From Thecamonas trahens ATCC 50062 (Eukaryota; Apusozoa; Apusomonadida; Apusomonadidae), in the NCBI RefSeq assembly GCF_000142905.1, contig NW_013657662.1, positions 463,021-527,020 on the forward strand: DNA of 64,000 nt, written 5' to 3'. This document shows positions 19,962-29,400 of this stretch, in pieces. The notes under the pieces were generated by a model, which saw only the letters and a list, made by a program, of their open reading frames with translations, searched no databases and was not told the DNA's origin. Position 1 is the first letter of the stretch. Each line of letters starts with the position of its first letter. A program made the translations under genes and the position numbers.

Positions 19962-22084
19962 TTACCAAACGTCCTGCTGGTAGCGGCCGGCCTTTGCGAG
20001 CTTCTCCATGTAGTACTTGGCCTTGTTCGGCTTGATGCCGGCGTTGTCGACGATGAGGGCTTCGAGGGCGGTGCGGACGTCGGCAGCCATGTTTTGGCAT
20101 CGCCGCAGATGTACAGGTAGGCGTGCTGGTTGTGGATGAGGTCCCAAACCTGTGCGGCGTGCTCGGCAATCTTGTGCTGGACGTAGATCTTGGAGGGGCC
20201 GACACGCGAGAAGGCGATGTGGAGCGAGGAGAGGGTGCCTGAGGCCTGGTAGGCGTCGAGCTCGTCGGCGTAGAGGTAGTCGGTGTCAGGGGTGCGGCAG
20301 CCAAAGAAGAGGACGGTGGGCCCGAGGTCGGCACCTGCGGCGCGATCGGCGTCGCGGTCTTGGAGGAAGCCACGGAAGGGGGCGATGCCAGTGCCCGGGC
20401 CGACCATGATGCACGGGGTGGCCGGGTTGGGCGGCGGGCGGAAGTGCGAGGTGCGGATGAAGATGTCGCAGGTGTCTGCACCCGGAGCGAGCGAAGCGAG
20501 GTAGTTTGTGGCGACGCCCTTGCGAAGGAGGCCCGATGCCGAGACGTACTGGAGAACGACGGCGGTAATGTGAACCGAGTTCGGGTGCTGCTTGTGCGAC
20601 GACGAGATCGAGTAGTAGCGCGGGATGAGCTTGGGCATGAGCTCGACAAAGTAGCCCATGTCGTCAAAGACAATCGAGTCAAAGCGGGCGAGGACGTCGT
20701 CGATGGTGGCGCAGCCGTCGACGACAAACGCCTTGTACTTGGCCTTGCCCGACTCGGAGCGCATGTCAACCATGTCCTCCAGCTCGGCGCGATGGGCGTC
20801 GTCAGAGGCAAGCTCAGCGAGAGCGCGGAGGACGTAGCGCGACGGCGGGGTGGTGATGTCGACATACTTTGTGACGACGTTGCGGAAGGTGGTGGCACCC
20901 GGAAAGTACGGCTTCTGGGCGGCGTCGACGGGCGGCATCTCGAGCACGATCTCCGGGTCAAAACCGAGGCGGCCGATGACGGCGTCAACTAGCTCGGGGT
21001 CGTTGTGCGGGAGGACACCGAGGTGGTCGCCGGTCTCGTAGCTGAGGCCTGAGCCGGAGAGGTCAAAGTGGACAAGGCGACACGAGCGGTCCGATGCCTG
21101 GCCATGGAGCTCGACGTTGGCGGTGATGAGGGCTGGGAACGGGTGGCGTGCGTCAAAAGTGCCCGGGGCCGGTGGGGTCGGCGGCTGCGGAAGCGATGGG
21201 AGGATGCGGGTCTCGTAGAGGCGGATGAGCGAGTTGTCGGCCATGTCGAGGTCGACGCCGAGGACCTCGACAAGGGTCGGCCAGAGCTCGGTCTGCCACG
21301 CCAGAAAGTCCTCCTCCATCTGGCCGTCCTCATCACCCTCACCACGGACGTAGACGCGCGAGCCGCCGAGACGCTCGATGTGCTCGTCGACGGAGCGGCC
21401 CATAAACTGGTAGTGCTCGTAGGTCTTGTTGCCGAGGGCAAAGACGGTGAACTGGAGGCCTTCGAGAGCATCCTCATCCGCTTCTTCGGTCAACCACTCG
21501 TGGAACTCGACAGCTGAGTCTGTCGGCTCGCCCTCGCCGTAGGTAGCGACGACAAAGCAGGCGACAGCCTCTGCGCCCAGAGACGCGAGCGATTCAAACT
21601 CGATGGAATCGACATCAAGAACGAGAGGAACACACGCATGACGACGAGACTCTGCAGCGAGACGCTGAGCAAAGTCTTCCGAGGTACCTGTTTGAGTACC
21701 GTAAATGAGAATGAGATTAGCACCAGCATCGGCGGCGGCGGCCGCCACGTCCTTCTTGCCCGACCAGCTTCCCGATTTGCCAGAACCACCAGCACGAACA
21801 GCAGCCACACCAGAGAAGCTAGGGACTCTGGTAGAAGCAGAAGCAGATGTAGGACGAAAGCAAAGGTACCAAACAGCAAAGGCAATGGCAGATGCAATGA
21901 TCATAGGTCCCATCAATGACTCTCCACCTGGTCCACTCTCACCTGCCACGGCTGCTGCTGCTGCCGCGGCTGCCGCGGCTGCTGACCCCGCATCGTCACC
22001 CACCGTAGCCAACACACTCATGGCGCTACAGAGTCCAGTCACTCCCACAACTTGGAAAAAACAAGCTACACTCTTTCGCGTCAT
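19962..22084 (-). CDS. POR: NADPH-cytochrome P450 reductase, C-terminus frameshifted
   Basis: Diflavin reductase passing electrons from NADPH through FAD and FMN to P450s and other ER haem proteins. A hydrophobic N-terminal anchor (MIIASAIAFAVWYLCF) is followed by the FMN domain (YGTQTGTSEDFA at about 127, ATYGEGEPTD), the FAD domain (PRYYSISSS at about 490, GVATNYL) and the NADPH domain (GPGTGIAPFRGFLQ at about 560, FFGCR, YICGDAK). After GDAK the frame slips. The run of four T at 20092-20095 would need a fifth to continue as NMAADVRTALEAL to the canonical final DVW, which ends at 19962. With that base the protein is about 707 residues, the usual size. As sequenced it runs out of frame to 19934. 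The ATG at 22084 is the first in frame. Confidence 0.88.
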
Positions 22085-22508
22085 TGTCCTCGTTCTTGTC
22101 GTCTGCTTGCGCGTCACTTGTGTCAACTTGGTTGGGTGTATGGCCTTGAAGAGGTAAGGGCCGTCACGGGAGGGGAGGTGCTGTCGGAGCGCGTCGTTGG
22201 CTGTGTGGCGAATTTGGCTGCGAATTTGTGGAAATGTCGCGCTTGCGCTGCCGGCTGTGACCAGGGTGTGATGATGCTTATAGCTTGCCACGACTGAGGG
22301 GGGGGGAGGGGGGGAGAGGGGGGGGGGTGGAAGGGAGGGAGGGAGGGAGGGAGGTTTGGTTAAGATCGAGGGTGTTGATGAGGGTGTTGATGAGGGGGAT
22401 CATGGCGATCGCGAGGACGACAAGGTCAAGAGTGTCGTTGGCTGGGCCGAGGTAGGGATGGGGAGAGGGAGGGTGGGGTGGGAGGTAGCTTGATGTGGGG
22501 TTTCATGA
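22085..22508. other. Intergenic region with G-rich tract
   Basis: No gene is supported. It contains the presumed promoter of the P450 reductase and, at about 22296-22352, a G-run and (ggga)n tract with several runs of four or more G. This tract could form a G-quadruplex on the plus strand. A short near-repeat (gagggtgttgatgagg) occurs around 22368-22395. Confidence 0.45.
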
Positions 22509-23555
22509 CTAGAAGGCAAATACCTGCTTGCCGTCCGTGGCAAAGCCCAGGTCGGCGGCGATGGACTTCATGGCCTTGACCATCGGCTTGGGCCCGCAGA
22601 GCAGCATGCGGGTGGCCGGCGAGGCCGGCGGGAGCCAGGCCTGGATCATGTCGGCCGAGACGTAGCCAACGCCGCCGTCCCATTCGGGGCTCGGCGGGTT
22701 GTTGAGCACGTAGTAGACCGAGAACTGGTCCGGGTAGGTGGCAGCGAGCGAGTCAAGATCGTCCTTGAGCAGGATGTCCTCGTAGTTGACGTTGGCAAAG
22801 ATGAGGTTGAGCTTGGTGGTGTCCTCGGGATCCTCCAGCACTGCGGTGATGATCTGGAGCATGGGAGTGATGCCAGTTCCGCCGGCAATCATGCCGAGGG
22901 CGTCGGCCATGCCGCGGACGTACTTGAAGCGGCCCTTGGGCCCCTTGACGGCGATCTCATCGCCAGGCGCCATACGGTCGACATGAGTCGACATCTTGCC
23001 ACCCGGGTAGACCTTGATGACCAGGTCAAAGTAGCCAAGATCGGCGTCGCCCGAGACCGGGGTGTACTGGCGAGTCACCCGCTTGCCGTCGATCTCAGCC
23101 GAGAGAAAGAGGTGCTGGCCGATGGGGAGGCCGAGAACGTCGTCAGGATGCGGCAGAGCAAACCGATAGACAGCCGTGTTGTGCGTCAGCGGAATGCGCT
23201 CGAGGAGTCTGAAAAAGCTGTAACTCTTCCCGTCGAGCACCACCGAGCCCTTCTCTTGCCCTTGCGCCATCTTGTTTCCCTTCCCTAGCTCGAGCCAAGC
23301 CTTCAAAGCCGGAGTCTCTGTCGTCCAAGCCAGAACCGGACGAACTCTTCCACAATCTCCACTCTTTGTCTGAATCTCTTCTTCAGAACTCGATCCCTGT
23401 CCCCGAGCCGAACTCGCACCACATGCCGTCGCCGCTGCGGCCTGATCCCCTCCCGTCCGAGCCGAGCCACTGGAAGCCTGCCGCGCTACCGGTGCGCTCA
23501 CTAGCGCAGTATGAAGATGCCTAAGGAGCGAGAGATGTGCACGCGGCCGCAGCAT
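22509..23555 (-). CDS. CYB5R: NADH-cytochrome b5 reductase
   Basis: FAD-containing reductase (348 residues) transferring electrons from NADH to cytochrome b5 for desaturation, sterol or P450 reactions. Diagnostic motifs in order are RQYTPVS (FAD, about 162), GPKGRFKY, GGTGITPMLQ (about 225), CGPKPMV and the terminal QVFAF. The N-terminus MLRPRAHLSLLRHLHTALVS is Arg/Leu-rich and looks like a mitochondrial presequence, as in MCR1-type enzymes. A Ser/Ala-rich linker of about 70 residues follows. An internal ATG at about residue 96 (MAQGQEKG) could give a soluble or ER form. It lies upstream of the P450 reductase on the same strand. Confidence 0.9.
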   Translation of the reverse strand: MLRPRAHLSLLRHLHTALVSAPVARQASSGSARTGGDQAAAATACGASSARGQGSSSEEEIQTKSGDCGRVRPVLAWTTETPALKAWLELGKGNKMAQGQEKGSVVLDGKSYSFFRLLERIPLTHNTAVYRFALPHPDDVLGLPIGQHLFLSAEIDGKRVTRQYTPVSGDADLGYFDLVIKVYPGGKMSTHVDRMAPGDEIAVKGPKGRFKYVRGMADALGMIAGGTGITPMLQIITAVLEDPEDTTKLNLIFANVNYEDILLKDDLDSLAATYPDQFSVYYVLNNPPSPEWDGGVGYVSADMIQAWLPPASPATRMLLCGPKPMVKAMKSIAADLGFATDGKQVFAF

Positions 23556-23967
23556 CCTTTCTTCTTGTTGTGCGTCGAGTGGTACGAGCTCCCGCTGTCT
23601 GGGTGGGCTTGGGGTGGGCGGGTCGGTGTGGGGGGAGCTGGTGTTGACGTGGCGCTCGCCGAGTGGCGGCGGCGAGGGTCGGGCTGATCGATGGCGGGGC
23701 GGTTCAGATCGGCGTCTGCAAGGGCGCCATTTGGTGCTGGTGGTGGTGATGGTGTGGTGTGGTGTGGTGTGGTGTGTGTGGGGGGGTGGGGTGGGGTGGG
23801 GTGGGGGGGGGGTGGGGGATGACGATGATGGTGATGATGGCGATGACTATGATGATGACTATGATGATGATGACGAGGTTATCACAACGATGATCAAGAC
23901 CATTGTCGTGACTATCATGTTCATCTTCTACAATGCTTGTCATTCTGTTCCTCACGCATGTGCGCCC

Positions 23968-24125
23968 GCCGTTTGCTGCAAAGTAACCAAAACCGACCAT
24001 GTCTGACCTCAGCCAGGCGCGCCGTCGTCGCGCTGCGTCATCGTCCGCCGTTTGCTGCAAAGTAACCAATACCGACCATGTCTGACCTCAGCCAGGCGCG
24101 CCGTCGTCGAGCTGCGTCATCGTCA
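23968..24125 (+). repeat. 79-bp direct tandem duplication
   Basis: Two adjacent copies, 23968-24046 and 24047-24125, nearly identical. Each begins cgccgtttgctgcaaagtaa and carries the same ATG (23999 and 24078) followed by the codons for MSDLSQARRRRAASS. The duplication therefore doubles a potential start codon and its upstream context. Confidence 0.85.
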
Positions 24126-24137
24126 TCACCTTCACCT

Positions 24138-24434
24138 CGCGAGTCGAGCTACCAGTTTGATCATCGCGAGTCGAGCAGCCAGCTTGATCATCGCGAGTCG
24201 TCATCACCTTCACCTCGCGAGTCGAGCAACCAGCTTGATCATCGCGAGTCGAGCAGCCAGCTTGATCATCGCGAGTCGAGCAGCCAGTTTGATCATCGCG
24301 AGTCGAGCAGCCAGCTTGATCATCGCGAGTCGAGCAACCAGCTTGATCGTCACCTTCATCTCGCAAGTCGAGCAGCCAACTTGATCATCGCGAGCCGAGC
24401 AGCCAGCTTGATCGTCACCTTCACCTCGCGAGTT
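24138..24434 (+). repeat. 27-bp minisatellite (cgcgagtcgagcagccagcttgatcat)n
   Basis: About ten units of 27 bp, many exact, beginning at 24138, 24165, 24216, 24243, 24270, 24297 and so on. They are interrupted twice by a 15-base insert (tcatcaccttcacct or a variant). The plus-strand frame reads (R)ESSSQLDH repeats; other frames are open too. The array lies directly upstream of AGPS. Confidence 0.88.
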
Positions 24435-24540
24435 TTGAGCCGAGTGACAGCTCGACGACGGGCCCTGTCCGGTGCGGTGGGCATAGAGGGGAGAGACAAC
24501 GGTAGGGATAGACTCGACTTTGGTTTTGAAAGGAGGTAGT

Positions 24541-26393
24541 ATGGAGGCGAGTAATGAGCTTGTGGGACCGAGTGGAAGTGGTCTGAGGTGGAATGGATGG
24601 GGATATGCTGATACTGAGTTCACCGTCACGGACAAGAATGAGTTGATGTTGTCGGGTCATCGCTATGAGCTCTCGGGCACACCACTGCCATCATTTCGTC
24701 CATGGGTAGAGGACAAGATGGGCTTGGATCTCAACGTATCAGATCCCCCACTTCCGCTTCATTCTGTCCTTCCTTCCGTTCCGCTTCCGGATTCCATCGT
24801 CATCCAATGGCTCAGGTCCTTGTCGCTCTCTCGCAGCCATCTCGACCACGCCAAGGCCGACGCCGATGGCGGTCAACCGTCGTCATCCAACTTGCCGCCG
24901 TCCAGTGTGGCCATCAAGCACTCGGTCGATCCTGTGACTCGGATTCATCACTCGCACGGCCACACCTGCCGCGAGGTGTGGCAGTTGCGAAAGGGTCAGC
25001 TGCCACGGGTGGCCGATGCTGTCGTCTGGCCGCTCACCGAGGACGCGGTGGCGGATGTGGTGGCGGCGGCGGCAGCGGCGGATGTGGTGCTCATGCCCTA
25101 CGGCGGTGGCACGTCGGTGACCAATGCGCTCACGCTTCCGGAGCGCGACGCTGAGCCGCGACCGATTGTGGTTGTCTCGATGGCCAAGCTCAACGCGGTG
25201 CTGGACGTCGATACCGTCAACATGACTGCCACCATCCAGGCCGGCGCCGTCGGCGCGGTGCTCGGCAAGGAACTGGCCGACGGGTGGGGTGTGACCATGG
25301 GCCACGAGCCGGACTCGTACGAGTTTTCCACTCTCGGCGGATGGATCGCCACCCGGGCCTCGGGCATGCAGAAGAATGTGTATGGCAACATCGAGGACAT
25401 CGTCATCTCCGTCACCCTCGTCACCCCGACCGGAACTGTCGTCAAGGACGCCGTCGTCCCACGTATCTCGGCCGGTCCTGACATCCATCACCTTGTTCTC
25501 GGCTCGGAAGGCACCCTCGGCATCATCACGTCGGCCATTGTCAAGGTCCGCCCGCTCCCGGCTGTCCGCAAGTACGGTGCCCTCATCTTCCCCGACTTTG
25601 ACGCCGGCGTTGCCGCCATGTACGACATTGCCCAGGCCCACGCTGCTCCGGCCTCCATCCGCCTGGTCGACAACAACCAGTTCCAGATGGGCCAGGCGCT
25701 CAAGCCGCCGACCTCGTGGTTTGCTTCGGCCATTGCCGCCGCCAAGAAGTTCTACGTCCTCTCCATCAAGGGCTTTGAGGCAGACACCATGGTCGCTGCC
25801 ACGCTGCTCTTCCTCGGCAACTCGGATGCCGACATTGCGGCCCAAGAGGCTGCGCTGTATCCGATCGCCGCCCGCCACGGCGGCATGCCGGCCGACGAGG
25901 AGAACGGCCGCCGTGGTTACGCGCTCACTTTCATGATTGCCTACATCCGCGACCTGGCCTTCCAATACTGCTTCCTCGCCGAGTCGTTCGAGACCTCGGT
26001 CCCCTGGTCCGGCGTCCGCCACCTCTGCACCTCGGTCAAAGCCGCCATTGTCGACGCAGCTGCAGCCCGGAGTATTCCGCGCGAGCCGTTTGTCACCTGC
26101 CGAGTGACGCAGACGTACGACACAGGCGCGTGCGTCTACTTTTACTTGCCTTTCTCGCCGTCGGCGTCGACAACGCCATGGACAAGTTTGACGAGATCGA
26201 GCACATCGCCCGCGTCGCCATCCTTGACGCTGGCGGCTCAATCTCTCATCACCATGGCATCGGCAAACATCGGGCCAGCTTTATGCCGCATGTCCAGTCG
26301 CCGGCCGCCAACGCAGCGCTTCGCGCCGTCAAGCGCGAACTCGACCCGACCAATGTGTTTGCCTCGGGCAACGTCCTGCCAGCCAAGCTGTAA
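24541..26393 (+). CDS. AGPS: Alkyl-dihydroxyacetone-phosphate synthase, frameshifted near the C-terminus
   Basis: Peroxisomal FAD enzyme that swaps the acyl chain of acyl-DHAP for a fatty alcohol, the committed step of ether-lipid synthesis. The match to AGPS is strong throughout: LRWNGWGYAD, the FAD-binding PCMH domain with PYGGGTSVTNAL (about 187), MGHEPDSYEFSTLGGW, TRASGMQKN.YGNIED, TGPDIHH-type SAGPDIHHLVLGSEGTLG, then CRVTQTYDTGACVYFYL. At about 26148 one G is missing. The conserved end (FDEIEHIARVAILDAGG, SHHHGIGKHR, ELDPTNVFASGNVLPAKL) lies in the next frame and stops at 26393. Unrepaired, the original frame runs on to 27195 across the neighbouring gene. The protein ends AKL, a classic PTS1 peroxisomal signal, where animal AGPS uses an N-terminal PTS2. 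Confidence 0.9.
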
Positions 26394-26408
26394 ACCGACT
26401 CGCCGCCA

Positions 26409-29400
26409 TCACCGCCGCCGCGACCGCCGCCGCCGCGAGCCGGATCGTGACCGCGACCGGCCGTCCACCGACTCGGCCGCTATACTCGCTGCCGCTGTGC
26501 TCAGCTCGTCGATCGACTCTTGGAACGAGCGGATGTTCTGCCACGAGCGAGCCTGGTCGGTGCCGGGCCCAAGCGACGAAGCCGAGCCCGGTACCGGCGC
26601 GTGCCCACCTTCGCCGGGCGGCATGAACGGAGCGAGGCCGCTTGGCGAGCTCACAGTTGCCGGCCGCGGTCGGCTGAGCATGGCAGCCGGCGCGGTGGAG
26701 AGCGCAAAGGCTCGACCGGCCCCCGGCTCGGCGGTGACGCTTGACGCGGTGCCGGCGACACGGCGCGGGGCGCCGGTTACCCCGTGCCGTGCTCCGCGGG
26801 TGTTGACGACCGGCGCTGACTCGGCGAGGCTTGGTGGTGCGCGCGACGACCATGAGCCTCCGGCCGAGCGCGACGAGCCGGTGTCGGCGTCAGCGTCGGC
26901 GTCGGCAATGACGGCGCGGATGCGGCCGACGTTCTGCTGCACGCCGAGCGATCTCGAGCCCGAGCCGCCGCGCGGGAGCGGGCCACCTCCCGACGACGCG
27001 CCGGTTCCGACGTGCGGGCGGGCAAAGGCTGGAGCCGCCACGGCAGCATTGCGACCGTGCGAACCGTTGGTGGGGTCGGTGATGGCCTGGATGTGGCCCT
27101 CGGGCTCGGCCTCAAAGGCAAAGCCCGACGGGTGCGGGAGAATGGCGTCGGGCCAGACGGGGACAACTGTTTGCAGGAGAGTGTGGACGGCCTGAAGGGC
27201 GGCGCGGATGCCGATGTGCTCGTCGTCGGCTGTCACCTTGAGCTCCTTGACAATGTCGGCAGGCTCCGGGTAGTACCAGCGGCGAAGGTACTTGAGGGTG
27301 TAGTCGGGGAGGAGGGCGAGGACTGGAACAAGAAGACCCAAGAACCAAAAAGTCGGAGTGGCGATGACGGTTGTGCCGACAAAGTACATGTTGACGGCGT
27401 CGCGGAAAAAGGAGGCGACGTAGGAGAAGCCCACGAGCCAGCCAAAGTAGAGGACGAGCGAGGCAGCGAGGGCCGAGACGGTGACAATGTTCCAGGTGGA
27501 GAGCTCGAGGGCGGCCTTGAGGTTGACGGCGATGACGACTGCGGTAAAGATGTGGACGCCGTTGGAGAAGAGGCCAAAGACGCGGCCATCGGGCCCGTGG
27601 ACGTTGTGGGCGAGGGCAGCCTCAACAAAGAAAAAGAAGACGATCGAGTGAAAGACGGCCGAGGCGACCCACGAGGCAAAGGCCCAACCATCAAAGTACT
27701 TGTTGTCCTGCCCGCGGTAGTAGAGCTTTGGATATTGAAGGAGCGAGGTTCGCCGAAGGACTTGGTCGTAGAGGCCCATGGTGATGATTGGAAGGGCGGT
27801 GAATAGGGTATTGTACATGGCGATGGTCCACCGCTCGACAAAGGTTTGCCCGGAGAAGCCGTTGAAGAAGACAAACCAAAAGGGAATGAGGGTGAGCGCC
27901 ATGTTCTTGTAGAAGCAGTAGAAGATGAGAGTCGAGATGCGGTGGTAGCACCAGTGGCCGTGGACGAGGAGTAGCGGGAGGAGGAAGCGGAACTGGGCGA
28001 GAGCGTAGTCGGCCGCCAGCGCCGCCTGGCCACCCTCCTCGCCCGAGATGCCAATGCCGATGTTGGCCTCGCGGATCATGTCGACGTCGTTGGCACCATC
28101 GCCGATGGCGAGAGAGACCGGGTCGAGGTGAGCCTGGACGAAGCGGACCATCTGAGCTTTTTGAGCTGGCGAGACCCGGCAGCCAATGACAGAGACGCAC
28201 TCGACAGCGAGGTCGAGAAAGGCCTCACGGAGGCGGACGGTGAGCATGTCCTCCTCCTCGACAGGGTTACGGAAGCGGTCAAAGAGCGAGAACGAGCCTG
28301 AGCCGGGCTCACCGAGGATCATGCGCATGGTGTAGCCATCGATGACGACAGCGTAGTTGACAGCCTCGGGGCCGTCGATGGCAGACGCGATGGCGGCGAC
28401 TTGGTCCTCCATGAACGAGAGGAGGAGGGCCCGGACGCGGTCGAGCTCGTCGCGGTTGGTTGCGACCTTGGCCTCTTCGGACGCGTTGAGGACAATGACC
28501 TGCATGTTAGGGGTAAGGAGCTGGCACGAGTACCCGATCATGATGGCGGTCTCCTGCTTATCGCCAGTGAGGACCCAGACCTTGATGCCGGCTTCGCGGA
28601 GCGTGGCGAGCGCCTCGGGCACACCGTCCTGCAGCTTGTCCTCGATGGCAGTGGCGCCGACAAGGACCAGCTCCGACTCGATGTCATCGTAGATGGCGGC
28701 AAGCGCCGCCGACTTTTCCGAAGACTCGGGCAAGTTCTCCAGGCGGTCGAGCTCTTCGGACCACGAGGCCCAGAGGCCCGGCGAGACGACGCGCTTGGCC
28801 ACGACCAGGGTGCGAAGGCCCTGAGCGGCGAAACGGTCAAGGTGAGACTGGGTTGACGGCGCGATGCGCGAGTTGTTGAGCGTGAACGAGTCGAGCAGTT
28901 CCATGACGACCACATCTGCACCCTTGGTGAGGACGAGAATCTCGCCGTTGGGTCGCTGGACCACAACTGAAGAGCGCTTGCGGGCCGAGGTGAAGGGGAG
29001 GATGGCGAGGATGGGGTACTCGACGTCCTGGCCAAAGACTGAGACTGTGACGGACGAAGGGGTGCGGGTGTGAAACTCGTAGCCAAACATCTTGGCTGCG
29101 TTGACGAGGGCGCCTTCATCCGGCGAGGCTGCCTGGTAAATGACGGCCGGCTTGGATCCGTCATTGGCGTCATCGTTGGCCACGTCGTCGTCCGAGTCGT
29201 TGCCGCCGACAAAGTCGATTTCAGGAATGACGGTGTGACAGACGCCGAGGAGCTCGGCAAACTCGCGGATGGCATCGCCGGTCTCTGGGTCGAGGAGCGC
29301 GGCCTTGAGCCGGTCGCCGTCATCATCAAAGACGACGTGCGGAATCGGCCGGCCCGTGAGGAGCGGACAGTTGGCCGGTTGCGGCCCCGCGTCACGCAAG

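Larger units (their letters stand above)
23556..24540. other. Low-complexity intergenic region upstream of AGPS
   Basis: Divergent interval between the b5 reductase and AGPS genes. It contains G-rich and (gtgtg)n stretches at 23740-23820, a gatgat-rich tract at 23820-23880, a 79-bp direct duplication and a 27-bp minisatellite (listed separately). A frame from the ATG at 24078 to a stop at 24539 (153 aa, MSDLSQARRRR then ESSSQLDHR repeats) ends one base before the AGPS ATG. I regard it as unproven: it could be an upstream ORF, an alternative first exon or noncoding. Confidence 0.5.

Noticed and set aside
24138-24434. Regularly spaced repeats that could be taken for a CRISPR array.
   Set aside because: Units are contiguous 27-mers without unique spacers, the two inserts are themselves repeated, and the surroundings are eukaryotic. 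It is a minisatellite.
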